Made by a program: the position numbers and the translations under genes. A DNA stretch of 49,260 bases from Rhizoclosmatium globosum (taxonomy: Eukaryota; Chytridiomycota; Chytridiomycetes; Chytridiales; Chytriomycetaceae), in contig MCGO01000254.1 in the NCBI GenBank assembly GCA_002104985.1, forward strand, positions 1 to 49,260, given 5' to 3'. This document shows, one piece after another, positions 21,878 to 32,816 of the stretch (positions within the stretch are counted from its first letter, which is position 1; the number at the start of each line of letters is the position of its first letter). The notes under the pieces are model-generated. The model was not told the DNA's origin. It worked only from the letters and a program-made list of their open reading frames with translations, and did not search any database.

Positions 21878-23454
21878 ATGTCCACCACCACCCCCTCTTC
21901 AAAGCCACGTGTCCTTGTTCTCGGCGGCACCGGATTCGTTGGCCGCCACGTAGTTTCGCACTTGATTAACTCTGAATTGGCGTCGATCGTGCGCGTTGTG
22001 GACAAGGTGCTTCCCGCCACGGCCTATTTGAGTGTCGCGCACAAGGCCGCATTTGAACGAACCGAGTTTGTTCAGGCGAATTTGGGCAGCCAAAGTAAGG
22101 CCATTCACAGACTGCCTAGTAACTACCTGGCAACTAACCACAGTAACCCCAACACAGTCGCTCTCGAAAAGGCTTTTACCCTGCCTGACAATGCTCAGTT
22201 TGACTACGTGTTCAACCTGGCCGGAGAATCAAAGTACTCGCAGTCGGACGAGGTGCTTACTGCCTGTGCTGCGTGTCTTGCATCCACCGATCAAGCACTG
22301 CTAATTTAATCTCTCCCACCCGTGACCCAACCTAAATAGGTCTACGAGGAACGCATCGCAACTCTGTCTCTTAACATTGCAAAAGAAGCAGCAAAGCGAA
22401 ACGTGAAGGCTTTTGCTCAATTAAGCACTGGTCAAGTCTATGCTTACAACAAGGTACCTCACAAACCTCCACCTAAGTGACCCTCACCAACACTTCTTAA
22501 CGCGTCTTTTCATTCAATCAAGAAACCTGCCGATGAAACAGCGGCATTAAAGCCGTGGACAAACAATGCCAAATTTAAATTGAAGGCCGAGGAGTCTCTT
22601 CGTGCCATTGAAGGCTTGAACGTTGTCATTTTCCGTACTGCCGCCATTTACGGTCCTTCCGATGTCAGTAGCATCAGTTGAGTAGTCTCATTTGAAATGT
22701 TTGAGAGACAGATAACGGTTGTCAGCTAAATTGATTTCAACTATTGATATGTAGCTCCGCGTATCATCATGGGCGCAGTGTACAGACAACTCAAGGAACC
22801 AATGAACCTGCTTTGGACAAAGGACTTGAAAATTAACACTGTTCATGTGACTGATGTTGCGCGTGCAATGTGGGCTGCCACTGTCCAATCCTCTGACGGT
22901 GGATCTCGTAAAACTCCAATTGCAAAGGGAGGAGAAGTGTACAACTTGTGTGACAAGAGTGACAGCGGTACGCTATCTCCAAGTCCTTCCCTCCAACCCT
23001 TCCCCCCATATTGAATCACTGTATTCTGACATACTCAATAGACCAAGGCTCAATCAATCAAGTCATCAAGTCAATCTTTGGCATTGAAACGGGCTTCCAA
23101 GGAACAATCATTTCGCAGTTTGCCAAACTCAACCTTGAGTCAATCACGGAAGATGTGAATGAGAAGCACTTGGAACCATGGGCGCAGCTTTGTAAAGCAG
23201 GTGGCGTGAATTCAACTCCATTGACACCGTACTTGGACAAGGAGTTGCTGAGAGACAACGCTTTGAATTTGGATGGATCATTGGTGAGTATGGGTTGTCT
23301 TGATTTCAGCACATGTCATCTAAAACCGTATTTTTAGATTGAACGTACCTTTGACTTCCAATATAGCGTGCCAAAGTTCACAGAAGAAAAGATTCGGGAA
23401 GTGATTAAGGACTTCGAGGACATTGGGGTTTGGCCAAAAGGAACCACCCTTTGA
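21878..23454 (+). CDS. NAD(P)-dependent epimerase/dehydratase-like extended SDR
   Basis: Seven exons (21878-22094, 22158-22252, 22340-22453, 22523-22667, 22755-22967, 23042-23283, 23338-23454; introns 54-87 nt), 380 aa. The N-terminus carries a Rossmann dinucleotide loop, VLVLGGTGFVGRHVV (G-x-x-G-x-x-G). Further on are FDYVFNLAGESKYSQSD, a STGQVYAYNK segment near the usual Tyr/Lys pair, FRTAAIYGPSD and VHVTDVARAMWAA, all in the order of extended SDRs such as UDP-sugar epimerases and sterol dehydrogenases. The fungal homologues I recall are uncharacterised. The substrate is not predictable. Highest intron density in the window. Confidence 0.88.
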
Positions 23455-23566
23455 AGATGATTCGTTCTTTCTGCTTTTTATCCAAAATATTCAAACAGAT
23501 AAAGGCTTGTACTTCTTATTCAGTTATCAATATTCAGGTTTCGAAAGAGTTTTCAGTGGGCTGAAA

Positions 23567-25510
23567 TCAAAGAGTCATGAAGACAGCCTTGGTTTGAGTG
23601 TACTCCTTGATAGCCTCGGCACCTCCATCACTTCCGAATCCACTCTGCTTGAAACCTCCGAAAGGAACAGCAGCATTCAACTGGTTGTGGCTATTCACCC
23701 AAACAGTTCCCGCTTCAATAGCGTTCGAGACGCGAATGGCAGTGGAAAGGTTTTCAGTGTGGATTGATGAGGCAAGTCCGAATTCAGTGTTGTTGGCGCG
23801 TTCAATCGCTTCTTCGATAGTCTATTCAAGTCTGTAAGATTACGATACAATTTTAGGAAGGCCGCCTTACCTCAAACTTGAGAACACAAATCACAGGACC
23901 GAAAATCTCCTCCTTCACAATCTTCATGGAATCCTTAACGTCCGTGAAGACAGTTGGGCTCACAAAGTAACCTTCAGAACCAATTCTCTCTCCACCAAAA
24001 GCAACCTTGGCCCCTTCCTTCTTTCCATGCTCCAAAAACCCAAGCACACGGTCAAACTGAAGTTTATCGACAAGTGGCCCCATAGCAGTCTTCTCATCAA
24101 ACGAAGGACCCACCTTCACCTTCCCAACCGCAACCTTCAACTTCTCAACAAACTTGTCATACACCGCAGCCTGAACAAACACCCTCGTACCCGCACAACA
24201 AACCTGTCCCTGATTAAACGTAAACCCAACAATACAACTCTGCACAGCCCTATCCAAATCGGCGTCCGCAAACACAATGTTCGGTGACTTTCCACCCAAC
24301 TCCAACGAAACCTTCTTCAAATTAGATTCCGCAGCTGCACGCATAATCTTCTGTCCCGTCGCCGTAGACCCTGTGAACGAAACCTTGCGGATGTGTGGGT
24401 GTCGCGCGATGGCCTCACCTGCCACGTTTCCGAACCCGGAGAGGATGTTGAGGACTCCACGTGGGAACCCGGCTTCGGCGGCAAGGCTTGCGAGTTTCAG
24501 GGCGGAGAGGGGGGTCTTTTCGGAGGTTTTTAGGACGATCGTGTTTCCGGCTGAAAGGGCGGGAGAGATTTTCCAGGCGAGCATGAGGAGTGGGAAGTTC
24601 CATGGAATGATTTGGCCGACTGTTTTAGGTTAAGTGTAGGGAGAGGGGTTGTGTTATGTGTTAAGTGATATGAATATGGGTTTTTAGAAAGAGGTTTTTT
24701 ACCGACTCCAAATGGCGTTGGCTTAGTGTATGCGTGCTGGTTTGAGTTCAGATCAATTAAGCGTCCGTCGATTTTATCGGCCCAACCAGCAAAGTAGCGG
24801 AGGTGTTCAATTGTGAAGTGGAGATCAGCTGCCAAGGCTTGGCTGTATGGTTTCCCATTGTCGAACGCCTCAATGGCAGCTAGTTCTTCCTTATCGCGAG
24901 AGACTAAATCAGCCTAGAGTTTGTTTGTATTTCAAATTAAACAATGTTATGATACGGGTGATGCAAGCGTGGCTCACCAATTTATGCATCAATGCAGCTC
25001 TTTGGGCTGGGTTCGTTGACCAAGATCCCTTGAAGGCTTCTTGGGCAGCCTTTACTGCAATGTCGCTATTGGGTTAAAAACAAGGTTCGGTTAGGAACGG
25101 GTTCGTTTTGAGTGTGGACGCGCTGCGCAAGACTTACACATCTTCGGCCTGAGCTTCAGCGACGGAGCAAATCACGTTTCCGGTGTTTGGATCCACGGTT
25201 TCGAACGTCTTTCCGGAGACGGAAGGGACGAATTGGTTGTTGATGAAGAGCCCAGTTGGAAGGCTCTGAATGCAAGGTGAGGACTGTAATAACGCATAGG
25301 CAGCTGTATTTACCTCAATTACTCTGCCTGGAGTGCGGAGGGTAATGAATTCGGCCTGTGAGTGTGAAAAGAGGCAAAGTGCCACATTGTTAATGCCGGT
25401 GAACTGCACGCGCAATGTACCTTTGTCGCCAGAGAACGCGAAGGAAGAAGCGCGAGTGTTGGCAATGCACGGGAGCTGGAGCCACGTTGAGTTGCAAAGA
25501 GTCGAAGCAT
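23567..25510 (-). CDS. Mitochondrial aldehyde dehydrogenase (NAD+)
   Basis: Seven exons (25421-25510, 25314-25355, 25138-25265, 24978-25065, 24703-24913, 23871-24619, 23567-23821; introns 48-83 nt), 520 aa, the normal length. It oxidises aldehydes such as acetaldehyde to acids. The first 30 residues are basic and Ser/Leu-rich ([20 protein letters not shown]), a mitochondrial presequence. The NAD fold shows PWNFPLLML and FTGSTATG, the general base lies in [10 protein letters not shown], and the catalytic Cys in [20 protein letters not shown] and [22 protein letters not shown] complete the family pattern. No damage seen. Confidence 0.96.
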
Positions 25511-25597
25511 GTGATCTGAATGAATGGCTGATAAAACAAACTTTCAAACCCACCCTTCAAAAACACACTTCATTTCAAATGCTCGAACAAGACACAA

Positions 25598-26961
25598 TTA
25601 TGCAAAACTCATTTCAACAGCAAATCCTAATACAACCTTCACAAAGCGCTTGACGTGTTCAAAGTCAATCTTGTCAACAGTATCCTCGATTGTGTGAATA
25701 TATGGACTGTGATCTTTGAACTCAGCTTCAAACGTGAACATGGCCGAATATCCGGCTTTCGTCCAACTGGCATGGTCAGAACATCCATATCCACACACAG
25801 AATCCACTGGATCAACTCCACTATACGCCACAACGAGTTTCTTGAGGAATGCAGCCAAATCAGGGTCAGTAAAATCGTTGATGAGCGCGATTTGTGGAGT
25901 CTTGTTGGGCGGCACGTATCCCGTCATATCAACTTGGTACATACCCGCAACTTGTCTTCCATCGCGTTTATATTGCGCAGCAACCTTTTGAGAGCCCAGC
26001 AGACCAGCTTCTTCGGCACTGTACAATAATGAGCCATGTGAAACCTAAAAAGAGAATGCAAACCTGTAGAAATGGAACTCGATTGGACGCTTAGGAACCA
26101 CATTGCTCTCAGCCAAGACTCTATAAGCTTCCAAAACAGTGGTAGTTCCAGAACCATCATCGTCTGCCCCAGGAGCTCTACCGAAATATGGGTTGGCTCC
26201 ATTCGCGCTGTCCTGGTGAGCTCCAATGATAACAGTTGGGAACGACTCCTTGGCAGGCGTGGCACTTTCCACGCGCACAACGATACTGAACTGGCCCCAT
26301 CCGTGAAGGAACTTGGAGACGCTTGTCTTGACGGCTGGGTTTTTGGAGGTGATTTCCTTCAACTTTCAGAAGCCAAAGAAGGATTAGAATTCAGGAAAGA
26401 GACCCCTTTTAACAATATACCTGAGTGTACAGCCAATCCGCAGACTGTTCGCCGCTCAGAGACTGGTAGTATCGGGTTCGGAAACCTGAGAATCTAGTAA
26501 GGAAGGCTTGCATTCGTGGGATGGAAATCTCGTCAAACAGCTTGGTCACGACGTCTTTGTACGATACTTTGGCAGGAGGAGCTGAGTGTGGCGGTATGTA
26601 AGCGTGATACTAACGGCTCTGTTGCACAAACCAAACCGAATTGGCAGTCCAAACGCCTCAACACTCTCCAAATCCTGGGCTGTAATGTCCATAAACCCAA
26701 TTTCCTTTCTACGAAGACCGAGTATCTAATAGCACCGTTAGGTCATAGCTTTGTATGAAAGGCAACGCAAACCTCCTCTTCTGTCATCCAGGTTGCTTCA
26801 GTGGGTGAAGTGGCAATCAGTCTGAACCCTTGGGCTTCGAGGTCCGTCTTTCCAAATGCATTCTGTTCATCCAATTCGGGAATGAGGAGCTTTTGAAGGG
26901 GAAGGACAGCACTTTGACACAAGAGACTGCACAGAGCCAAGCACACTACTTTTCGGATCAT
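25598..26961 (-). CDS. Secreted M28 leucine aminopeptidase-like zinc peptidase 1
   Basis: Five exons (26773-26961, 26632-26725, 26421-26581, 26064-26362, 25598-26018; introns 45-58 nt), 387 aa. A signal peptide (VVCLALCSLLCQSA) and a propeptide-like region precede the catalytic domain. All M28 aminopeptidase landmarks are present: AHQDS (His ligand), GADDDGSG (Asp ligand), [10 protein letters not shown] (catalytic Glu plus Glu ligand), QVDMTGY (Asp ligand) and GCSDHASW (His ligand). Cysteines CGYGC flank the last motif. It removes N-terminal residues from peptides outside the cell. Four relatives follow in this window. The first intron site after the E-E acid pair and the split S|AEE are peculiar to this copy. 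Confidence 0.94.
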
Positions 26962-27648
26962 TTTCCTGTCATTTCATTTCCTCTCCTTTCAAACATCACA
27001 GAATGCAATCGCGATAAGATTATACACCTCAACATCGTAAACGTACTTAATTGAGATATTCATAACATGTTATTAAATATAATACAGGCAACCCTTTATT
27101 TACTCAGGTTTACATAATATTACATCCCATCTCGTAAATAATCTATGAACAAAAGCAATAAGACGCGGCACGCATACCCAAGCACTCGCTTCCATCAATC
27201 AAACTCAAATAGCAACACGCGCAGCTCATCCACTCCAGCAACTTCGTATTTCTTAACGCTTCCCTTCATATTCCATTTCGTCTTTCCTTTCTGTCGCTGA
27301 TACTAACCCGCCACACCTATCCTAAAATAACGACAGCCAAGCTCGAATTGGTCAGAGGAATAACTATAGCTTAACTTGATGCCCAATTGGATCGTTTTCC
27401 AGAATCTTGAGCGCCAAAGTCGACATCATCTCAAGCATTTCCTTGCGTTGTGAATTCAATTCAATCACTTTGGTAATGATATGGCGAACAGATTGGAGAA
27501 GTCTTAAGAAAAATTGGAACCTCAACCCGCCTTTTGCTTCTGCTTTTAACAAAGAGCGATTTTAACTTATAAAGGAAAGGAAACAAATGAGTACCTTCCA
27601 CCGGGGTAAGAACAACGTGTAGTATTCCCTATTTGAAGAAAGAACAAT
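26962..27648. other. Gene-poor spacer upstream of the M28 gene
   Basis: About 690 bp, AT-rich near 27050-27125. The one helical minus-strand ORF (27364-27552, ending GHQVKL) has no ATG and no convincing upstream exon, so no gene is called. No tRNA or repeat is seen before 27649. Confidence 0.4.
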
Positions 27649-27720
27649 AGCACCGTAGATCAGCGGAAGATCGCTGGGCTCATAACTCAGAGGTCGCACG
27701 ATCGAAACGTGCCGGTGCTA
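27649..27720 (+). tRNA. Initiator tRNA-Met (CAT)
   Basis: Acceptor stem AGCACCG pairs with CGGTGCT, discriminator A. The anticodon arm reads CTGGG-CTCATAA-CTCAG. The first pair is A-T, and the T loop reads ATCGAAA instead of TTCRANN; both are hallmarks of eukaryotic initiator tRNA. A pol III terminator (ttttt) follows at 27723. No intron. Confidence 0.95.
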
Positions 27721-27834
27721 CGTTTTTCTTTTGAATTGGACACGTCATGGAAAATAGGCGGTGTGGCACAGTCAGTCCAAAAACACCCTCATCCTCCAAC
27801 TCTCCCCTTCCTGATTCCTCTCCTGCCCCACGAA

Positions 27835-27908
27835 AAGGACCGGGCGGGGGTTGAGCCCGCGACCTCGGGATTTGCAGTCCTACGCTCTACCACTGAGCTA
27901 CCAGTCCT
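27835..27908 (-). tRNA. tRNA-Cys (GCA), copy 1
   Basis: On the minus strand the acceptor AGGACTG pairs fully with CGGTCCT (one G-T), with discriminator T as in eukaryotic tRNA-Cys. The anticodon loop is CTGCAAA between TAGGA and TCCCG (loop-closing pairs GGA/TCC). A T-run follows the 3' end. It is the inverted twin of the copy at 28370. Confidence 0.93.
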
Positions 27909-28369
27909 TGGTTGACTGAGAGTGACTGGATGTACATAGATCATTTTATGAGATATTATTTAGAATACACCGTAATAGACGGACAAAATCGTTATAATTT
28001 AAATTTTTTGGTCTCATAACGCGTAAAAATACTGTTTTTAGGTGTGTGTCGTTTGGTAGAGTTGGGCCAGTGTCAAACAACTGGCAACCGCCAAAATCAG
28101 CCAAGAGCAATGAAATGCAAGAAATGATCCCAATTCCGCGCAAGATGGGTTAATTTCCATATTTTCCTACCTGTCTGTTGTTTCTTAAACAGTGCCGGCA
28201 CAAATCCCATACTGACACACAACATCAAAAGTAAACGTTCGCATCGTGCTTGAGACACTCCGAACGAAAAGTTCAAACATACAAACTTATTTTATCAGAC
28301 TCTAACAGATTGTATTCGCAATAGTGCAATAAAAATAGAAGGTATACACCTAATCACTCCTTCGCTCTA
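27909..28369. other. Spacer between the two inverted tRNA-Cys genes
   Basis: About 460 bp without a supported gene. A minus-strand ORF (27946-28143) has no ATG and no family signal. AT-rich; nothing else recognised. Confidence 0.4.
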
Positions 28370-28443
28370 AGGAGTGGTAGCTCAGTGGTAGAGCGTAGGA
28401 CTGCAAATCCCGAGGCCGCGGGCTCAACCCCCGCCCGGTCCTT
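28370..28443 (+). tRNA. tRNA-Cys (GCA), copy 2 with an acceptor-stem mismatch
   Basis: Differs from copy 1 at two places: AGGAGTG replaces AGGACTG in the 5' acceptor strand, leaving a G-G mismatch at pair 5 with CGGTCCT, and T to C in the variable region. All other stems and the GCA anticodon are intact, and a T-run follows. The first 35 or so bases downstream match copy 1's 3' flank, which shows duplication. The copy may work poorly or be a pseudo-tRNA. Confidence 0.85.
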
Positions 28444-28703
28444 TTCGTGGGACAAGAGGGTAATGAGGAAGGAAGGAATGAGGAATCACGTTGGCTTTTG
28501 AGTGCCGCACAACATCTTCACAGGTTTTCAAGCAAAAGTGGGTCATTCGTGTGTTGGAACTCTCCTCGGGTGGCGTTGGATTGGAAAACCCGATTTATTC
28601 TGCAAATAGACAGCGGAATTCTTATGTCCAAGGTTCTGAAATTCTTATTTCTGTTTATGATTCCGTCACTCCAAACCTTCTCTTTATTCAATAAACCACT
28701 GTT

Positions 28704-30010
28704 TCACTTGGAATAACTGAGCTCAACAGCAAATGCCAAAGCAGTCCGCGTGAACTTTCTGACATGTTCAAACGTAATATGCTCAACCGTATCCTCCTCC
28801 GAATGCGCATACCCACCCGTCTCCTGAAAACTGTTCTCAAAAGTGAACGCAGCCGGATACCCAGCATTCGTCCACGAAGCATGATCCGAGCACCCATACC
28901 TGATTAACATCCAGTCAATATTCACCAAAAACCACACTTGAAAAAAACCTCCACTCACCCACAAGAAGACTCAATAATCTTAACCCCAGGGTTATAAACC
29001 TCAACCAACCCCCTCGTGAAAGCCTGCAACTCATCATCAACATTATCCCCGGCCATTGCAACAACCTCCTCCTTCCCAGCAGCCTGAAACCCCGTCATAT
29101 CCGCGTGAAACACTCCCACGACATCCGCATCGCGTCGTCTGTACTCAGAGATGACTTTCTGGGACCCGAGGAGGCCGCCTTCCTCCGCGGAGTACCAGTG
29201 GAATTCGAGCGGGTTGTGCGGGAGGAATGAGGATGTGATGAGGACGCGGAGGGTTTCAAAGATGGTTGCGCTGCCGGATCCGTCGTCGTCTGCGCCGGGG
29301 GAGCGGCCGTTCATTGGATCGTTTTTGTTGACGGAGTCTTGGTGGGCGGAAAGGATTACGGAGGGTAGGTGTTGGTTGGAAGGGGTTTTGGAGGATTCGA
29401 TGCGGAGGAGGATGGAGGGTTGTGGCCAGTCGTGTGTGAATTTCTGGATTGTGATTTTGAGCTTTGAGGGGTCGGCTTTTGCGGTGAGGGTTTTGAGTTG
29501 GGTGTATAGCCATTCTGCGGATTCTTTACCGGATTGAGACTAATTCAGATAGTTAATAGGTGGTTTTATGAAGTTGGGTGGAGGGGTGGGTGGTACTTTA
29601 AAATATCTCGTCTTGAAGGACGTGAATTCAGTGAGCCACTTTTTAGTTTCAGTCATGGAAATCTTTGCAAGAAGTGGATTGACCACGGCTTGATGCACAG
29701 GCTTTGCGGGGATGGCAAAGCGTCTGGGAGGCGCTAATCCAGCAACACTCTCCAGATCCCCGTCAGTCACATCAATAAACTTGGTATCGGATTGGTAAAG
29801 ACCAAGAATGTCTGCTTCAGTGAGCCATTCAGGTGCCTTGGTTGCCGATGTGGAAATCAGGCGGAATCCCTGTTCCTTGAGTTGAAATGGCGTGAGGCCA
29901 CTGCCGAGAGTCTCTGCTTGTGGTACCAAGACATCTTGATGTCCTTTGCGAGATCCGGCTGCTGCGAAAGTCGTGGCAGCGAGGACAGCCAATGGGAGAC
30001 CAAACTTCAT
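28704..30010 (-). CDS. Secreted M28 aminopeptidase-like zinc peptidase 2
   Basis: Three exons (29597-30010, 28959-29539, 28704-28899; introns 57 and 59 nt), 396 aa. Signal peptide MKFGLPLAVLAATTFAAA, then a prodomain with GFRLISTS and FIDVTDGDLESVAGLAPPRR that recurs in the sister genes. The catalytic domain is intact: SAHQDSVN, GADDDGSGS, SAEEGGLLGS, HADMTGF and GCSDHASW. The C-terminus AFAVELSYSK matches the others. The position of the intron between the CG and YGC of the last motif is shared with peptidase 4, which points to common ancestry. Extracellular peptide trimming inferred. Confidence 0.94.
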
Positions 30011-30119
30011 GGTTGTTTTTCGGGGAAGAAAGTATGATACACCCAGTTTTTATTTTTCATTCAGTGGTAACAGAGACTTTTGTCGATATGAACAAGAGGC
30101 CCTACTTCTTTCAGAGGAA

Positions 30120-31573
30120 TCACTTTGCCAAGCTCAATTCGACGGCAAACGCGATAGCAACACGCACAAACTTTTCCATGTGCTCAAAAGAAATGTTTTC
30201 GACAACGTCGTTTGTACTATGGATGTATGGCGAGCTCTCCTTGAAGCTAGTCTCAAAAGTAAATGAGGCGGGGTATCTAGATAGTACACGAATTATGTTA
30301 GGAACCAAAGTGAGGTGGCAGGGCATGCAAATAAAACAGAAAATAACTCTTACCCAGCTTTAGTCCAAGAAGCATGGTCAGAACACCCATAACCACACTC
30401 GGTATCAATAATCTTGACACCCTTCACGTACACCTTCACAAGCTCACGCACAAACTCCTCCAACTCATCATCGACATTATCCGTCGCAATTCCAATAACT
30501 TCAGTCTTGCCTTCTGGGGTGTAACCAGTCATGTCAGCGTGGAAGACACCGGCAACATCCACATCACGCTGTCTGTAGTCGGCAACCACCTTTTGGGATC
30601 CAAGGAGACCGGCTTCTTCAGCAGCGTACCAGTGGAATTCGAGGGGACGAGAAGGAGTGAACTTTCCATCAATGAGGACACGGAGGGCTTCAAAGATAGT
30701 AGCACTACCGGAACCGTCGTCGTCTGCCCCTGGAGCGGCACCAAACCAAGGGTTCCTAGTGTGATATACCTTTTTAGACGGATGCACATTGTACAGTGAG
30801 GGAGAAGAATTCATGAAGGCCGAAAAAACACACGCACCACATGTTTGTAGAATCCTGGTGAGCAGAGACAACAACAACAGGTTCAGTAGATCCACCAGCA
30901 GCCTCCAATCTGAAGATGATGGAAGGCTGGGACCAGTCATGTTCAAACTTGCGAACCGATACTTTCAGCTTTGACGCGTCGGCCTGCTTTGCAAGAGCAT
31001 TGAGTTGAGTAAAGAGCCACTCAGCAGATTCCTTTCCAGATGGAGACTGAATAAAAAAAAGAAGGATGAGTTGTTAGCGGGTGTCTCTTTTTTGACTCAC
31101 GACCAAGCACAACCCAAAGCAAGCAACCAACCAACCTGGTAGTAGCGAGTCTTGAATGAAGTGAACTTGGTCAACCACTTTTCGAGGTTGTCCTGGTCGA
31201 CGAGTTCAAGCAGCGGATCGACAAGTGCCTTGTGGACTGGTTTCTCTGGGATAGCGTGTCTTCTTGGTGGAGCCAGTGCAGCGACTCGGTCCAAGTCGCC
31301 GTCGGTCAAGTCGATGAAGCGGGTCTCTGACTGGTAAAGCGCAAGAATGTCGCGTTCGTTCATCCATTCTTTGTTCGAAGGCGACGTTGAAATCAGTCGG
31401 AATCCGTTGAGTCGGAGCGCCGTCTCGTCTGAGTTGTCGCTGTCTCCGCCGACAACCTTCTGAATCTGAAGTGTTGTCTTCTTGGTCGATGGCCTCGAAT
31501 TGGACTTGGACGGGGATGCGAGGAGGGGCAGGGCCAGGGCGCCAAGTGTGACAAGTGTGGTCAAGACGCGCAT
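30120..31573 (-). CDS. Secreted M28 aminopeptidase-like zinc peptidase 3
   Basis: Four exons (31136-31573, 30838-31046, 30354-30755, 30120-30276; introns 77-89 nt, longer than in its sisters), 401 aa. Signal peptide MRVLTTLVTLGALALPLLAS followed by a charged prodomain ([38 protein letters not shown]). All five metal/catalytic motifs are intact: [34 protein letters not shown] and GCSDHASW. It is immediately downstream of peptidase 2 in the same orientation, with about 110 bp between them, as expected for tandem duplication. Its start lies 37 bp from the divergent CRAL-TRIO gene. Confidence 0.94.
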
Positions 31574-31610
31574 TTGGTTTTAGTTACTTTTTTTGAACAA
31601 ATCAAAAGAG
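31574..31610. promoter_or_regulatory. Very short divergent promoter (M28 peptidase 3 / CRAL-TRIO)
   Basis: 37 bp between opposing start codons, with a T-run. Shared control is inferred from spacing. Confidence 0.4.
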
Positions 31611-32751
31611 ATGCCTCTGCCACCCATCCTTTCTCCGCCAAAGCCACCACCCCTTCAACAGGGTTATCCACTGTCGACTCTCGAACCTGAACATAGACCT
31701 CTCTTCGACAAGATCAGGGCCCATGTCGATGCCGTCTTTGCAAACAACTCTCTCACTGGAACTCCGCTTCCAGGCGAGAAAGAGTGGGCCGACGACGAAA
31801 CTATCGTGCGATACCTCAGAAGCACAAAGTTTGATGCTGATAAAGCATGTGCAAATATTGTGAAGACCCTACAGTGGTAAGTGACCCTATCAATCACTCT
31901 CATTACAAATGTATCAGTGCTATGTTGTACTCTACGCACATTCAACTTATGAGTATCAGTCACTCGACTCGAATTCACTCCGACTTTTACCTCAACCAAC
32001 TTCTGAGATGTTGACATCACACACTCACTTAGGAGACGAGACTATAGACCCACAGAAATTACACCTGCTGAAATAGAACCCGAATCAATCAACGGGAAAT
32101 GCTTCTTCCAATCCTTCGACCACGCATCGCGTCCAATATTTATCCTCAATTCTGCAATCACATACTCAAAGGACCCGGAACGATACCTCCGCCTCATTCT
32201 ATTCAATCTGGAACACGGGACCAAGTTATGTCCTCCTGGTGTATCCCAAGTTTGTGCTATTGCGGATGTGGAGGGTGTGACAATGTTCAATCAGAACCCA
32301 TTGAGTATTACCACACGCCTAGCTGAAGTATTCCAGGCACATTACCCAGAGAGACTTGGATGGGTACGCATTTATTTATTTTTATTGTTTTTTTCTTGTA
32401 TTTATTAATTTTGAATTCTACCCTCCACCAAAAACCTTGTCCTTGCAGGTTTGTATCATGAATCCAAGTTGGTACCTCTGGGTTCTAGCAAAACTTGTAC
32501 TTCCTTGGATTGATCCTGTCACGAAAGCGAAAATCAATTTCTCCACCACGCGGCCGAAACAGAAGGAAAAGAAGAGTGGCTCAGAGGAGACGGATGAGTC
32601 TGCTGTTGGAACTGGGGGTTGGATTGATGATTTGAGTCATTTGATGGATGTTGGACAGCTTTCTGTTGCGTTGGGGGGAAAGTATGACTATGTGTATGAG
32701 CATTCTGTTTATTGGCCGCAGTTTTTAAAGGCAGTTGGATTGAAACCATGA
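31611..32751 (+). CDS. Sec14-like CRAL-TRIO lipid-transfer protein
   Basis: Three exons (31611-31876, 32033-32363, 32449-32751; introns 156 and 85 nt), 299 aa. A Pro-rich head is followed by the CRAL-TRIO N domain (WADDETIVRYLRSTKFDADKACANIVKTLQWRRDYRPTEI). The lipid-binding domain follows with RPIFILN, LEHGTKLCPPGVSQVCAIADVEGVTMFNQ, YPERLGWVCIMNPSWYLWVLAKLVLPWIDPVTKAKINF and, near the end, LPxxxGG-like VALGGKYDYVY. Such proteins exchange phosphatidylinositol and other lipids between membranes and feed phosphoinositide signalling. A Lys/Glu-rich loop (about 32553-32610) interrupts the lipid domain. Cytosolic; no membrane segment. Confidence 0.9.
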
Positions 32752-32816
32752 GGATAGAATAAATATCTTGTTGTCGGATATAATTCATTTATTCCCTCAC
32801 ATACGCTCCTCATCAA

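Noticed and set aside
27364..27552. Minus-strand helical ORF ending GHQVKL
   Set aside because: No ATG and no upstream exon that gives a clean start; the region runs into the tRNA-Met gene. A single short helix is not enough to call a gene.
27946..28143. Minus-strand ORF between the tRNA-Cys genes
   Set aside because: Starts at TTG and has no recognisable domain; probably chance.
28447..28716. Plus-strand ORF just after tRNA-Cys copy 2
   Set aside because: It begins inside the duplicated tRNA flank and overlaps the end of the M28 gene; two frames are open equally.
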